Source: Dendrophyllia cribrosa (lineage: Eukaryota; Cnidaria; Anthozoa; Scleractinia; Dendrophylliidae). Taken from it: a stretch of 64,000 nt of DNA. Location: the NCBI GenBank assembly GCA_024195265.1, contig JAJLRJ010000005.1:46369515-46433514 (forward strand), in the 5' to 3' direction. The position numbers were made by a program, and so were the translations under genes. Under the pieces are notes generated by a model. That model saw nothing but the letters and a program-made list of their open reading frames with translations, had not been told where the DNA came from and did not search any database. This document shows, one piece after another, positions 48,713 to 60,832 of this stretch (its first letter is position 1; each line of letters opens with the position of its first letter).

Positions 48713-49418
48713 GCTCTTAGGGCCCTTTGATTAATACTTGGAAAACAAGCATGTGAAGTGCTTGGCTTTTTCTTGTGAACTGTTGGCTGGAAAATGATAT
48801 TGTGAGAAGTAAACAAATGTTTACAAATTTTTGAAACTGTAAAGTTTGAAACGTAAGAACTTGGACGATAGAAGTAAAAAAATAACACTACACAGTCGTG
48901 GCCAAAAGCACTTTGATTCGCGTAACGAAAGTGTAAATTTTATTTATACAAAAAGAATATCCTTGATATTTTCTATTAACAGATCTCATTAAATGAGATT
49001 TTAAAAAACATGGCCGAGATCGAAAGCGCTTTGACTTGGCGGGACGAAAAGAAGATTCGCGATATCACTATTCATGCCGCATAAAATTTTCCACTTACAC
49101 TTTAAAATTCGCAACACTCTTCGAGTGCATGCATTCGTTTAACACAGTTTTAGGTTAACTGATGGCTTTCCGTTGCGGACAAAATGTCCAAATCGTAAAA
49201 TGAGAAGTCCAGAATCGAAAAGATAATCCAAAACCAGAAAATGAGTTGAGATGTACAAAATATGAAGTCGAAAAAAAATTGAGGTCGAAACTATGAGTAG
49301 ACGCTGACCAGCCGTATCTTCAGTTTGTGGTCTCATTCTTCGCAGCCTTTTGCGGGTAATGGCGGAACTGCGTTGGTTACCCAACGTATCGGAGTTTTTT
49401 TCCTTACTTGTTAGACGC
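48713..49418. other. No gene seen
   Basis: AT-rich, no recognised motif. Confidence 0.4.
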
Positions 49419-50454
49419 GACTTCTAGAGGACGTCGGTGCACCTTCGTTTGACAACACAGAATTCCTATTTCGCTCTCAACTTTATTAACAAGGTTCGTC
49501 GAGACTTACGGCGGTGTACCTGCACAGCAACATACCATTAATAGACTGATAGTATTATAAAAGTGACAGGCCAAACATGACTCCCTCTAGTCGCAAAATG
49601 TATTGAAAAGCCTTTAGAATAGCTTTCCCAAGTAGATCAACAATAGGATGTGACAATTAAGTCACAATTATCTTTGTGTTTCACATGCTCGATAGTATTA
49701 TGTGACCCTTTTATCTTTTGGATATAAATATCTTAAATGACAGCAGGTTTTCACGCTGCGCATAGCCATTTATATAATTATCATTTCTCTATGCCTTCGT
49801 TATGCTAGCTCTCCGCTGGCATATGTTAGGGTTTCTTTGGCTCACTTGTGCTGGAAGATAAATAGTGATCGACTGCAGTTTTTGTAATTACTATGAGAAT
49901 GCTAGGATCAGTCAATCTCTTGGCCCGTGACTTTAGTGGCTTAGTCTGCGGTGTGCAAGACTCGGAGAAAGTGAATCTTTATCACGGATGTAAGCGTCCA
50001 AGATTCAAGTCTGAAGCTGCCGTGTCTCTATTGGAATCACGACTTCTTGCATTTTAAATGTTTTAGCTCCTTGTTTTATTCTGTTTTTGGGTAGTGTTTC
50101 CCGGAGGTAGACGAACCTCCGTTAGCTCCGTTGTTTCATCATGGCATAACTGTACCAAACATGCCGTGTACAGATATGGTGATAGTCTGTTTTAAAAATC
50201 TTACGGATGCTAGTGATTACTTACGTTCTTTCTTACTTAATAATTTCATATTATTCTACGAGACATTTGGGAGCAACTGAGAGGTTCACCTTTGAACCGA
50301 AACTCGAATCTTGCTTAAGAAAGAACGTAAGAAACGCCGTAAGTCTCTACGAATCTTGATAATAAAGTTGAGAGCGTCCTCTCATATTCATCGAGGCGGC
50401 GAATTAGGAATTTTGTGTTGTCAAACGAGGCTGTACCGACGTCCTCTAGAAGTC
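49419..50454. mobile_element. 1.04-kb inverted-repeat element, unclassified
   Basis: The left arm 49,419-49,515 (GACTTCTAGAGGACGTCGG... to gagacttacggcg) is the reverse complement, with one ~25-bp indel, of about 50,335-50,454. The ~800-bp interior has no coding capacity. No clear target duplication, so the superfamily is unknown. Confidence 0.65.
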
Positions 50455-50550
50455 TATGCATGCAATATATGCGTAATTATACGGATTCAAAATGCTTGTC
50501 AGGTTGGAAGTTACTCTGCATCTGCAGTTTCACCATCTTGTTTCATACTT

Positions 50551-50870
50551 GTGGGGGGGGGGGGGGGGGGGGGGTACTCCCCCAAAATACCTATATAGGT
50601 ATATGCCGCCCAACGGGGTCGTGATTTTGGGACTCCTGGTCCAGAACGGGGTATCCACTTTAGAGACGTTTCCTTTAACGGAGTAAAATTATTATATTTC
50701 AAATGCACAAAAGCTTCAAATTATCAGCAGCCATTTGAAATTAGAATGGGGATTAAAAATTGACCTATTTCTAGAACGGGGAGTCATTTTGAGTGCAAAT
50801 TCTTTCTAAAACAGGGTCCAAATTTGGGGATCCAGGTGGCACATACCCACCAAACTACAAAATGCAAGCA
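50551..50870. repeat. Poly-G-headed dispersed repeat
   Basis: A run of about 20 G followed by tactccc, then words such as aacggggt at irregular spacing. A related G-run plus tactccc start is at 46,569. Confidence 0.55.
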
Positions 50871-51954
50871 TACATGTAGCTCAAATTTCCACTTAGAAAG
50901 AAGAACAGTCTAAGAACATAAAAGGGGACACAAGGTTTTCTGCTTGAAAGCCAAGAACGTTTTTTTGACCGACCGTTTGTAACTTATCATCAGCTTCTAT
51001 CCGTATCTGATGCATATAGTTCAGATAGTTATGAAACTGACACGTCATTTAAAATTAAATCAGAGTGTTAAAGGGTTTTACAACCGCCTAATAATTTATG
51101 CATAATTATGATAAAACACTTTTGCTCAAAGGTTGTGCTCAAGGACCATTAGCTACCGAACACAAATTACAATAGCCTGCGAATACAGCCACCTCTCATC
51201 ACCAGGGGCGTTCGCGCGAGAAAGCGTCTGCGATTTACTCTGAGAAATTTCATACTGATGACGTAAATCTCTCCCGAATCCAGACAGGTGCGCTGATTGG
51301 TCAACTTGATAATTTTGCATAATTATGCTTTAAATTATGCAGTGTTGTGACTCAAAATCACAACTTAAGAAATTTAAATCTTGTCTGTCGTTACAAAATT
51401 TTCGACTCTGTGTTTAATCTATTTGTCCTATGTTTAATGTTTTGACGTTACAAGCAAGTCAGTTTCAGGCTCGTTATAGTTTTATCTGTGGTGATGAGGT
51501 TTTTCTGTTTTTGTCAATTTACCAACTGCATATGACAAGTCACTGATATTTCAAACGATGCCACTCGTGCATGTGTGAATTTATGAACATTTCTGATTGG
51601 TGATAAATGGGAAGAAGAACTCCGTAATTATCATCATCAGTCCGCTTTTAGTGGAAAAGACTACCTTCAGACTCGTCGCACCGCAATGGGAACAAAAATG
51701 CCAGTTTCTTTCGCCAATATTAAACTAAAAGCACGCAATGAAATATTATTCTTTGTAACACAATACAACCCTGTGTGTCTATATCCACATGGACAAATGA
51801 ATCACAACCAAGGGGTAGACATACTGACCGGGGCTAAACTTTAAAGATCAAATTAAACCAACTAAAAACCGAGCGAACAAAGGTCATAAAAAACACGCCA
51901 GGCACCAGTAGGATTTCTGATAGGCCTGTCAACACCTTTAATTTCATTTGGTTT

Positions 51955-52764
51955 CACATCAGGGTTGTGTTCGATAGCACAATGAACTTTGAGAAGCATA
52001 TAAGTGAAGTCTGCAAGTCTGCCTTCTTTCACATTAGGAACATTTCTCAAGTTCGCAGATATCTTAGCATTGAATCTACAAGAACCTTTGTTAATGCGTT
52101 TGTTACATCTCGAATCGATAGCTGTAATTCCTTATTGTACGGCCTGCCTAGCTACTTGAAGAATCTTACCCACCCAGTTTGCATTGCGCACCCACGTTGG
52201 TTCATCCGCCATTTTCAGGGCCCCCGAAAGTCCATACTGTATTGAAGATGAGAAATTCACTCGTGCAAGAGGTGATATGCATGCCCAAATATGGAATAGA
52301 GCCGTATCATAACGATAATAGAAGCGCGCAATGCAAACTGGGTGGGTCAGATTCTTTAATTCAGCGCTTACAGTATGCTCTTAACGGCAGCTGCGAGGAT
52401 TATATCCTTGTCACGCAAGGCTGTTCATATAACGCCTTTGCTTATAGAATTGCATTGGCTTCCAGTAGAACAACGCATCATTTTCAAGATTCTGTTGTTT
52501 ACGTACAAGATTGTCAATGGTCTAGCACCAATGCACCTTAGTGAATTGCTTGTACCGTATGTTCCAATAAGAGATCTAAGATCTGCAGACAAGTTACTTT
52601 TCTGCCAGCCATCATATCGTACCAATGGGAATGGGTCCAGAGCGTTCTCGGTTTGCGCTCCTTATATGTGGAAGAAATTACCTATGGACATCAAATGTAG
52701 TCCTAGTGTTGCAATTTTTAAGCAGAAACTTAAGATACATCTTTTTAAATTAGCATATTATTAA
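51955..52764 (+). pseudogene. Non-LTR reverse transcriptase C-terminal fragment inside the Mutator-like element
   Basis: RVVFDSTMNFEKHISEVCKS through SRIDSCNSLLYGLPSYLK, an interruption by a 180-bp MITE (52,168-52,347), then after one frameshift ITPLLIELHWLPVEQRIIFK, NGLAPMHLSELLVPY and GSRAFSVCAPYMWKKLP. This is the conserved region after the catalytic core of CR1/L2-type polymerases. It is nested in, and therefore older than or captured by, the surrounding inverted-repeat element. Confidence 0.8.
52168..52347. mobile_element. 180-bp MITE inserted in the non-LTR fragment
   Basis: Ends ACCCACCCAGTTTGCATTGC and GCAATGCAAACTGGGTGGGT are perfect inverted repeats. Flanks aagaatctt and cagattcttt are consistent with a decayed 7-8-bp duplication (hAT-like). 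The interrupted protein reads through if it is removed. Confidence 0.8.
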
Positions 52765-53180
52765 TTTTTATTTTTTTATCACATAGTTAGCATTTATTGT
52801 TGTTATTTATATTTTAATATTTAGGTATTTATATTTATATATATATATAAATTGGTTTTGCGGAAGCCATTGTTGGTTAGCTTTTGTGTTGTGGTGTGGG
52901 TATTGTTCAGTGTCTTTTGAATTTTTTGTTTTACGTCATTTGGTGATCACACCATCCACAACACAAAGAAACTACCACAATTTTGGAGAGTGCGCTATAA
53001 AAATAATAAATTATTGTTATTATTATTATGCATATTATTATAATTATGCGAGATTAACGACAGGTGATTTACGTCATCAGTATGGAATTTCTCAAAGTAA
53101 ATCGCAGACGCTCTCTCGCGCGAACGCCGCTAGCGGCCGAAGTGATGAGAGGCGGCTGTATTTGCAGGCTAAAATTACAA

Positions 53181-54011
53181 CAGCCTTTCATAAATTCACC
53201 TTGTAAACAAGCATTCTATTTCATGCAGTTATAAAGTTAAACCAAAATAACTGCCTCTCAAGAAGACTCGACTTCTTGGCTTCAGTTTCCCGCAAAACTT
53301 TCACATTCCATGTCCACTTCGCTTCAAGGCAAGTTCATGGCAGTCAGTGAAATCAAACATATTATAGAAGCTATTAAAGCTCAACCGTTATACAGCTTCA
53401 GCTTTTAATATCGGAAACGTTGACTGCAAAGGGCCTGGCTTTTAGCTCGGGAACTGCGTTGAAACGGTAGTTAGATTTCCTAGCTCTTCCCTTGTAGAAA
53501 AAGTGTCAGAGGAATAATTAAATGTTAATGAACAACTCATCAGCAATTCAAATCGGACGAAAGCTGACTTTCCGCCATCTTGTCATTCTCGTCCTCAGAG
53601 CAACTTGGCTGTCTTAACCGCCGGAGCCTGAGTATGAGGACTTTGGTCCTGTTACTCATGAGGTACTCAGGCTACTTAATATCGTGAATATAAACAAAAT
53701 TGAACCATTTGAAAGTTATTTTTGCATTACAGACGGTTATAAGCCGATATAATGTAACTTATAGTGAATCCAATCTTTTGTGGTGAGATTTTTTGCGTAA
53801 TTATGACTTTGAAGTTTTGGCCGCCATCTTGGTGTACCAAAGTTACTCATGGCCGCTTCATACATTTTCACTAAAACTGTTTAAAACTCATTCGCGTATA
53901 ACTCCTTAAACGAAATGAACTGGGGCTTCAAAATTTGGCATAGATGTGTAGTTTTAAATTCTCTTCAATTCCCGATAAACATTTTGGAATCGAAATCCGC
54001 TTTTTAATGCT
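53181..54011. other. No gene seen; a small AGCCTGAGTA foldback
   Basis: A 58-bp hairpin agcctgagta...tactcaggct lies at about 53,623-53,675. Confidence 0.4.
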
Positions 54012-54066
54012 TCTGAATTTTGATATGACATGATATGATATGACATGATGTGACATGATATGACGT
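54012..54066. repeat. (TGATATGACA)n simple repeat
   Basis: Irregular 5- and 10-bp units of tgatatgaca. Confidence 0.85.
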
Positions 54067-54607
54067 AAGTGCAAGCCAAGAGTAAGTGCAAGCCAAGAAT
54101 AAAGACGAACGAATTGCACGTACAACGCCGACTAATAAGAGGACGGCGGTGTTTTTAAGGTTTTATTTGTGTGTCCAGTTCGATTCTCTAAAAAGTGTAG
54201 GTCGCACTTGTCTTTGCCAAGTTAGGCACTTAAATAAATTGAAATCCAATAAAAAATGTTCAAATTGTCCCAAGTGCGATCCTGGCCTAATGCAAAAAGC
54301 TGTGTGAATTTCACGGCAGACCGCAAAAGGCAAGCTCCTGTTCGCCGCAGAACGCGAAGCTTAATCTCTCTATAATTGTTATGAGTGATTCCTAATTGAT
54401 GAAATACTCGTTAAACACTCAATAAGGAAATAATTAATAATTTATTAGATTAATTGTGGGGTAGTTGCATTGTCATCATGGTAGAGAATATGCGTCATAA
54501 ACGTTCATTGCGTCATTGTCGGCGTATATAGACCGGATATGTAACTACCTGATTACAAACATTTTGTAGTCTATCGTCTTTTAAGTTATTATAATTTCTA
54601 GTGTATT

Positions 54608-54608
<1 letters not shown>

Positions 54609-54645
<37 letters not shown>

Positions 54646-54652
54646 TTTTTAA
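54609..54652. repeat. (ATT)n with (AT)n tail
   Basis: About ten ATT units followed by AT repeats; a short (TGAA)n run lies at 54,672-54,688. Confidence 0.9.
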
Positions 54653-54927
54653 TGTGGTTAATGACAAAATAAATGAATGAATGAATGAAAAAAAAAAGAA
54701 ACGTTGTCATAAAAAATGCAAAATAAGAAATAGGACTTAATTACCCTAATAATTCTGACCTTTTAACAGATGTTTCTTCCGAACAAATTTCTATCAAATT
54801 AATTAATGAACTTTATAAAATGCTCAAGGAAATGCGCGCGCTTTGATTGGTTAAACCGACGAGTTCATTATAACTCGATAAAGCACGCGCGTGACGTAAG
54901 GTTCATTATAACCGTTTTTATTTTATA

Positions 54928-55114
54928 AAAGAAATAAAAAAACTTGTTCCTCGTGCATTGTTGAGTTATTTAAGCTCGCGGGAATTTTTAAGAACACTCG
55001 AGAAATGCGAGAAGCACTGGCCTTTGGCTCGTGCTTCTCCGCACTTCTCTTGTGTTCTTAAAAATTCCCGCGTGCTTATAACTCAATAATGCTCGGCGCG
55101 TTTTTTATTTCTTT
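54928..55114. mobile_element. ~185-bp palindromic MITE
   Basis: aaagaaataaaaaaac...gtgcattgttgagttat...gcgggaatttttaagaacac pairs with gtgttcttaaaaattcccgc...ataactcaataatgc...tttttatttcttt around a ~20-bp centre at about 55,015. No coding. Confidence 0.7.
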
Positions 55115-56539
55115 AATATATTTTATTTCATGAATTAATAGCTTTTTTAGTTCAATTTTCTATTCTTTCTTCTTTTATTTTCTGTGAATATCATTGAAGG
55201 AAGTTGTTATGTGCTCTTTATGACAACGTTTTTGCATAAAACGTTTAAATGCAGAGGACCACTCAACACTACAATAAATAATGGTAACTTTCTTTCCGGA
55301 TCTCCTTTATAAAGGGATGCGAGTTTTGCAATTAGGTGTAATATAATTTCGATAAAGATTTTTGACGATTGTGTACGATGTGACGCCTTTGGTTAACTTG
55401 GTAACACGAGGATCAATACCACCCGGGGAGGGGTGAGTACACCCTTATCTGGCCTTAACAGAGTATGGTATTTAGGGGTTTTTTAGCTTGAACGGGGTGT
55501 CTTTACATGCCCTGATGTCTACAACAGGATAAGCATATACATTAATTGTTAAAAAGATACCTTACCACAAGCTGACTTTTACTAAACTAGTATTTTTGTC
55601 GGCGCTGACTTTCGTTGATTTTCGTTGACAACAAAGCCAGAAAAACAATTTGTTAATGTCTTAGACGGGTCTCAAAATTAAGAGAGTTGTGTCAACAGAG
55701 TCAGGGTTTGAGCGGCCCGGCCGCACCTCCCTACTCTGTTCCCTCGCAATACCAATAGTGGAGTTATTTTTATATATTTTGTGATCGTGTTATTCTAAGA
55801 AACATACGTACGACGTCATATTTACATCAATGTTTAAGAGTTTGCCTCATCATTTCGCACTCGAAATAAGTTTCAGAGGTTGGAATGACGTTTTTCAGTA
55901 ATTCGACGGCAAGATTGAACATAACCAGTTGTACTACTGCAGATTTATTTCAGATCAAATGTCGTTTCATTCTCGAAAAAGCTGAAGTTCTACTAGTTTA
56001 GCCGTTTGGCCTGCAAGATCTACATGAATGCCTTTATATTGGCGATACGTTTTAAAATAGCTCAATGACCAATACCACATGCTGGCGTGACGTTGTTGTT
56101 GACATTACGCGCTCTATGTACTACCCACGGGGCGAATCTTATATTTAACCGTTCCGGGTCACTAAACTAAAATCAGTATTAAATCATCCTTGCTTACAAT
56201 TTCCCGAACAAACACGAGATATATCGTCGGGCAAGGACAAAGAGGTACAGGTATTAAGTAAGTATACAACAACTTTATGATACTTTGTAGGATTATTTAG
56301 CAATTGGAATTATATAAAGTCGGGACGGCAATCGTAACCAACAGCCTTTTACAAATATTTATTTCTTTATTACCACCCGGCGTATCCATGTATACCCATG
56401 TGTACCCATCAATCCAAATGATAAAATGAAGCCTCCAGGACGAGCAAGAACAGAAGTTAATATTTTAAGCAGATTTTCGAGAAAGCCGCCTGAATCTACC
56501 ATGTATAACTGATGACACGAACCAGTATGAACATTTGCC
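55115..56539. other. No gene seen
   Basis: Includes a short accacccggggaggggtgagtac stretch at 55,430 resembling the poly-G repeats; otherwise no motif. Confidence 0.4.
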
Positions 56540-56683
56540 TTAACCCTTTCACTCTCAGAGTCAATTATGGAGACAAGTAGTGTAGTTCTAACTTTTGAGT
56601 CTGTAGATGAAATCCTATGGTGTGACCATTTAAATGAAACCTCTTCAGCAGTACTTTTGCATGGTACCACATGCTTTTTTATA
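56540..56683. repeat. Dispersed repeat block, copy 3 (partial)
   Basis: Shares ccctttcactctcagagtca, gtgtagttctaacttttgag and ctatggtgtgacc with 3435-3765 and 11,325-11,540; it has neither MITE. Confidence 0.75.
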
Positions 56684-57361
56684 TTTTGCAAAATATAAAC
56701 TTACGATTTTTCTTGAATTTTGCTGTTTGGCACTCTTGGGACTTGAAAAGTTTCAATGGCGGTCTTCAGTTACAAGGCGGCGGGTGGATTACACGACAAC
56801 AGCCATGTACAATATGGGCTAAACAAATTGACACTTAAATAAAGTTCTTACTTACTTCATTTCAAAACGGCATTATCGAATCTGAAGCGATCAATTTTTT
56901 TTAGTCGACAGGTACGACAGCAAAGTGCGTTTTCGTTAAAAACAAGATTTTTTATGCCTTTTCACCCTAGACGGATCTTTATGACGACTGCGACTATATC
57001 ATGACGTAAGCGTTTTCGAAGATCCCTTTTTAGCCTGTTCGTGAACGAACGGAAAAACGACGGGAGACTGGGAAGAGAACCCCCCTCCGTCAGCACTCGC
57101 AAATTTTTTTCCGTCGCGCGCCGCATATCTTTCGCTCCAACTGTCTGAACGCCTGACATCCAAAACGTATAGCCAAACTGACTGCAAGTATAGTATTCTT
57201 CAATAATATTACTACTTATAATAGTAATAGAATAGTACTACGTGAATCAATCATATTTTGGGTCTACAATCCTACAAATTCACCGCGGGAAGGTAACACC
57301 AAAGAGACACCCACACTTTTTTCAAATAACCTTTTATTGGTCCTTTTTCTCTTTCATCGCA

Positions 57362-57750
57362 ACGTAAGATCAGAACGTTAGCTAAGAGGTATTGTAAGGA
57401 GATAGATATCAGGACTGTTTTCACATCTTACAAGTTAAAAAACATGTTTGGAGTGAAAGATTCGGTTCCAAATGCTTTGCGTTCTCGTGTTGTGAATAAA
57501 TTAACATGTGCAGGCTGTCAAGCCTGTTATGTTGGGGAAAACCACTCATTTTGTCATACGGGTTCACGAACATTTACACTCAGACCATAATTCTCGTATC
57601 CTTAAGCATTTAAAGAGTTCAGAGTCATGTAAGGATCTGTGTTCGGAGGCTTGTTTTTCCATTCTGGACTCGGCTCCTACAAACTTTCAACTTAAGATCA
57701 ACGAGGCCCTCCACATTGAATGGGAGCGACCCTCACTCAATAAACACTTC
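57362..57750 (+). pseudogene. Penelope-like element, C-terminal GIY-YIG fragment
   Basis: An upstream frame reads KLKNMFGVKDSVPNALRSRV and VNKLTCAGCQACYVG (the GIY-YIG start region). After a one-base frameshift at about 57,538 it continues HFVIRVHEHLHSDHNSRILK, SESCKDLCSEACFSILDSAP and KINEALHIEWERPSLNK, the typical C-terminus of another PLE lineage than the one at position 1. The reverse transcriptase is absent. Confidence 0.82.
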
Positions 57751-57888
57751 TACTTTGATTTTTATTTTCCACTACTCCTTTTTGTATCCTCTTAGTTTTA
57801 TGTAATTTGATTAACTTTTCTTCTTGTAATTAAACACATTGTTAAATTATTGTTTCGTATCCCTTCAGTATTCACATGTTGCATGTAA

Positions 57889-58049
57889 ATGTTGTGGTTT
57901 AAATTTTTCTTTGGTTTAAAAATTTTCAAACCAGTTTGATTTTGATTTTCCTTTGTCTCAGATTCATTATCATAATTTGACACAAAAGAAAACTAAAATT
58001 GAACTGGTTTAAAAAATTTTAAACCAAAGAAAAATTTGAACCACAACAT
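57889..58049. mobile_element. ~160-bp palindromic MITE
   Basis: atgttgtggtttaaattttt...aaaccagttt pairs with aactggttt...aaaaatttgaaccacaacat around a ~60-bp centre, just upstream of the phospholipase gene. Confidence 0.65.
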
Positions 58050-58184
58050 AAACATCCGGCAGTGTTTTCATTTTTACCTTTTTTAATATTAATATTCAAA
58101 ATTTTTCATGTTTATATATTTTAAGGCCAGAAAATTTATCAAAACGACAATTGCCTTTCCTTCGTTATTGGCACAGGTTGGTTT

Positions 58185-59116
58185 ATGAAAAGGATTACTA
58201 CGATGGCTAAAGTGGGCTTAGCGTTCTCCGGTGGTGGGGTAAGGTCAGCGGCATTCTGTTCCGGTGTCCTGCGCAGACTGCTTCAGCGAAACGCCAACCT
58301 GGATTACCTGAGCTGTGTGTCTGGGGGCGGTTACACAGGCTGCGCCTACATGGACTGGAAATTTCGTCATGGAAAGGAAGACAACAATGAATGGCATTTT
58401 CAATTCTTTGACCATCTCCGCAGCAGAAGTGGCATATTTTGCGATTGGCAGAGGCCTCTCCAAGGTCTTCTTGACTCGATAATATTGACCTTATTACCGA
58501 TATTCGTTTCGCTTGTGGTTCCATTGTTTTTGTGGGCTGCTTACGCATGTCCACTTGCTTATGTTGTCGACTTCTGTGCAGGCGACGTTATACGAGGTGG
58601 AATCACAACAATATGTGATAAAACCACCTTAAAATTGAACGAAACGGTCCAGGAATGTCATAAGCGGCGAGAACAAAAAGCCATCGAGAGATTCTTTCTG
58701 TTTAGCGTTCCACTCTTTGTCGCTTTTCTCTCTTATGTCCTCGTGTCTTTTTTCCCTAAATTTAAAAACGCCTTAGCGTTCTTGACCACTTCTTGTGGAG
58801 CCATTTTTGGTTTGTTGTTTCTTCCTTGGTTTTTTCACGATGTGCTGGAGTTCATTCCTACATGGATGAAATTTTTAATAGTTGTCCCCACAATCATGCT
58901 GTGGTTTGGTTTTCCAGTCATGAGAACGAATGCCACGCTTGTAGTGATTGTGTATCTTTACTCATTTGTTGTCATTTGGCAAGTGTACGAGGACAGTAGC
59001 TTTGTACCTTACTCAGATAACTTGTTTGCTATGTTGTTGTGGCTGTCTGGTCTCATGCTCTTTATCTCTCCTTTAATTGGCACCATACAGCAACGTCTTG
59101 GACATATCTACAATAG
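58185..59116 (+). CDS. Patatin-like phospholipase, exon 1
   Basis: A host gene on the plus strand with five exons (58,185-59,116; 59,597-60,098; 60,185-60,378; 61,050-61,394; 62,603-63,083). Their sum is exactly 818 codons including the stop, all with GT-AG borders. Exon 1 has the patatin oxyanion loop FSGGGVRSAAF (Gly-rich, Arg) and the nucleophile in YLSCVSGGGY, Ser about residue 46. It then has six or so hydrophobic segments (ILTLLPIFVSLVVPLFLW, FFLFSVPLFVAFLSYVLV and others). VSGGGY resembles a bacterial patatin subgroup. The start at 58,185 follows a possible acceptor (ggcacag); Met7 (MAKVGLAFSGGG) is an alternative. Confidence 0.88.
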
Positions 59117-59596
59117 GTGGGTACTAGCCTGAACTAAAGTGATATCAAGCTCCTAACAATATAGATGTTTATATTATACTTGATAAACTAATTAAAACGG
59201 GTCAAACGAAGGATGTAGCCCCTGCTGAAAAAAAAATGTGTGGTCTGTTAAAATTCGGTCCGTGGAGGAAATTCTAACAAAACTATATGGCATTTAAATA
59301 AAAACTTTTGAACAGATTGTAAGTGCGAGAATAAGTGGAGTAGCTATATAAGAAATAAAAAACTCTGCTCTTTGAGCGAGGAATTTCGTTATTCAACAAT
59401 TTCTTTGAGATGCAGTTCATAACATGAGTATTCTTCTGCACTGTCTGCATATCATTTCACAACCATATTTTGATTATTGCTGTAAATAATTTTACCATGG
59501 AATTCCGCCACATTCACAAAGCAACTCGAAGCGTCGGACTGAAGATTTACATTTGAGAACTATTCTGCTAATTTTCTTTGGATGTTTTCTTTTAAG

Positions 59597-60098
59597 GTGG
59601 CGGCTTCAGAAGGCCTTGTTTACTCCTGCAAGTGTTGGTTGGTGTGGCTGTAGAGGAATTTCATATCGTGACTTTTTTCTCACTTGCCCAACGTTCAAAA
59701 ACACCGAATCAATGAAAACTGACCCTGACCGACCTCTGACCTTGGACGACCTTGTATACGTCAAACCAACTCTCATCAGCAACTCAGTCATTAACAGATG
59801 GCGTCGCACTACCTCCCCCACGGAACCTGACTATGAAGTGTTGTCAATGTCCCCGCAAGGAATTGAGAGATTGGACCGTCCTACCGACCAGCAAGAGTTT
59901 GAAGGTAAACTGATGCCGGAAGATATTTATCTGTCGGATGCCATGGCAACATCAGCTGCAGCAGTGGATCATCACATGGGTGCCCTTGAAGGAGGCGAGG
60001 AGCTGTTCAAAGATTTGAAGGTCACACTGGGGATAGCCATGGGTACGTCACTTATTGGGGATCCAAGACGAGAAAAAACACTAAACAAATGCCTACAG
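59597..60098 (+). CDS. Patatin-like phospholipase, exon 2
   Basis: Acceptor tttcttttaag at 59,596, donor gtgcgt at 60,099. It joins exon 1 in phase (residues ...YN-R-WRLQKALFT). A soluble segment: SYRDFFLTCPTFKNTES, LTLDDLVYVKPTLISNSVIN, then MATSAAAVDHHMGALEG and VTLGIAMGTSLIGDPRREK. ATSAAA before HHMG is typical of the region where patatin folds continue after the nucleophile. Confidence 0.85.
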
Positions 60099-60184
60099 GT
60101 GCGTACGAGATTTACTTCGACTGGGGTTTCACTATATTAGACTAAAGACAACACCCTTTTCTTCCCCTTCTGTGTTTCTTTCAG

Positions 60185-60378
60185 ATTCTCCCCATCTTTA
60201 TTGAGGTTTTCCGAGTCTGTCCTCTATTGATAGGATTCATTGCTTACCACGAAACTGGAAATATGGCTTACATTGACGTCGGCGTGCTAGTGTTCTTTGT
60301 TTTCCTACTTTTGTTGACTTTGGTGGCACTTGTTCGCACCGGACGCCCTAATCCAAGCAAACTGGATAAGATTGCCAG
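60185..60378 (+). CDS. Patatin-like phospholipase, exon 3
   Basis: 194 bp with acceptor ttctttcag and donor gtatgt. It encodes ILPIFIEVFRVCPLLIGFIA and a strong membrane span GVLVFFVFLLLLTLVALV followed by basic residues. Confidence 0.82.
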
Positions 60379-60654
60379 GTATGTTTCTTACCGGAGGACT
60401 ACTCCTTAGAATGTTTGATCGCGGTGTGCATCCGCTTTTCTAAACGTCAACTCGCAATCAGACCGATTAAAAATTATTTTAAACCCATACCCACTGGGGT
60501 CACACATAATATAGTGGTGTTTCTCTCCCGGGAGGAACGTGAGCATCTAGGCACAATTTTTCAACTTTATAATGAATTTGCCCAAGAAGAAAAACCGTCT
60601 CTTGTTATAACGGTTACTCCCCCAGTTCCCCTCCGTCAGTACGGACGGAATTCT

Positions 60655-60832
60655 TGGTTTGCAACCACGTGACAAGGCGGCCATGTTGGTGGTCAAAACA
60701 ATACAATTTTCGTCGCAGAATTTGCATGAGAATAGAGTTTAGTTCCCAGCGGAGAGAAATGCTTTTGTTCTTGACCACCAACATGGCCGCCGTGACGTCA
60801 CGTGCAAACCAGCAATACAAGTCCCAGCGATT
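60655..60832. mobile_element. Palindromic MITE in intron 3
   Basis: ggtttgcaaccacgtgacaa...catgttggtggtcaa is the inverse of ttgaccaccaacatg...cacgtgcaaacc; arms about 50 bp. Confidence 0.65.

Larger units (their letters stand above)
51164..53180. mobile_element. 2.0-kb Mutator-like inverted-repeat element with 9-bp duplication
   Basis: TIRs of about 130-140 bp begin TAGCCTGC(G/A)AATACAGCC and hold tctcgcgcgaacgcc and tttacgtcatcagtatg words; the element is 51,173-53,171. AAATTACAA is repeated exactly on both sides (51,164-51,172 and 53,172-53,180). TIR size and 9-bp duplication fit Mutator-like elements. No transposase; the interior contains a non-LTR fragment. Confidence 0.8.
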
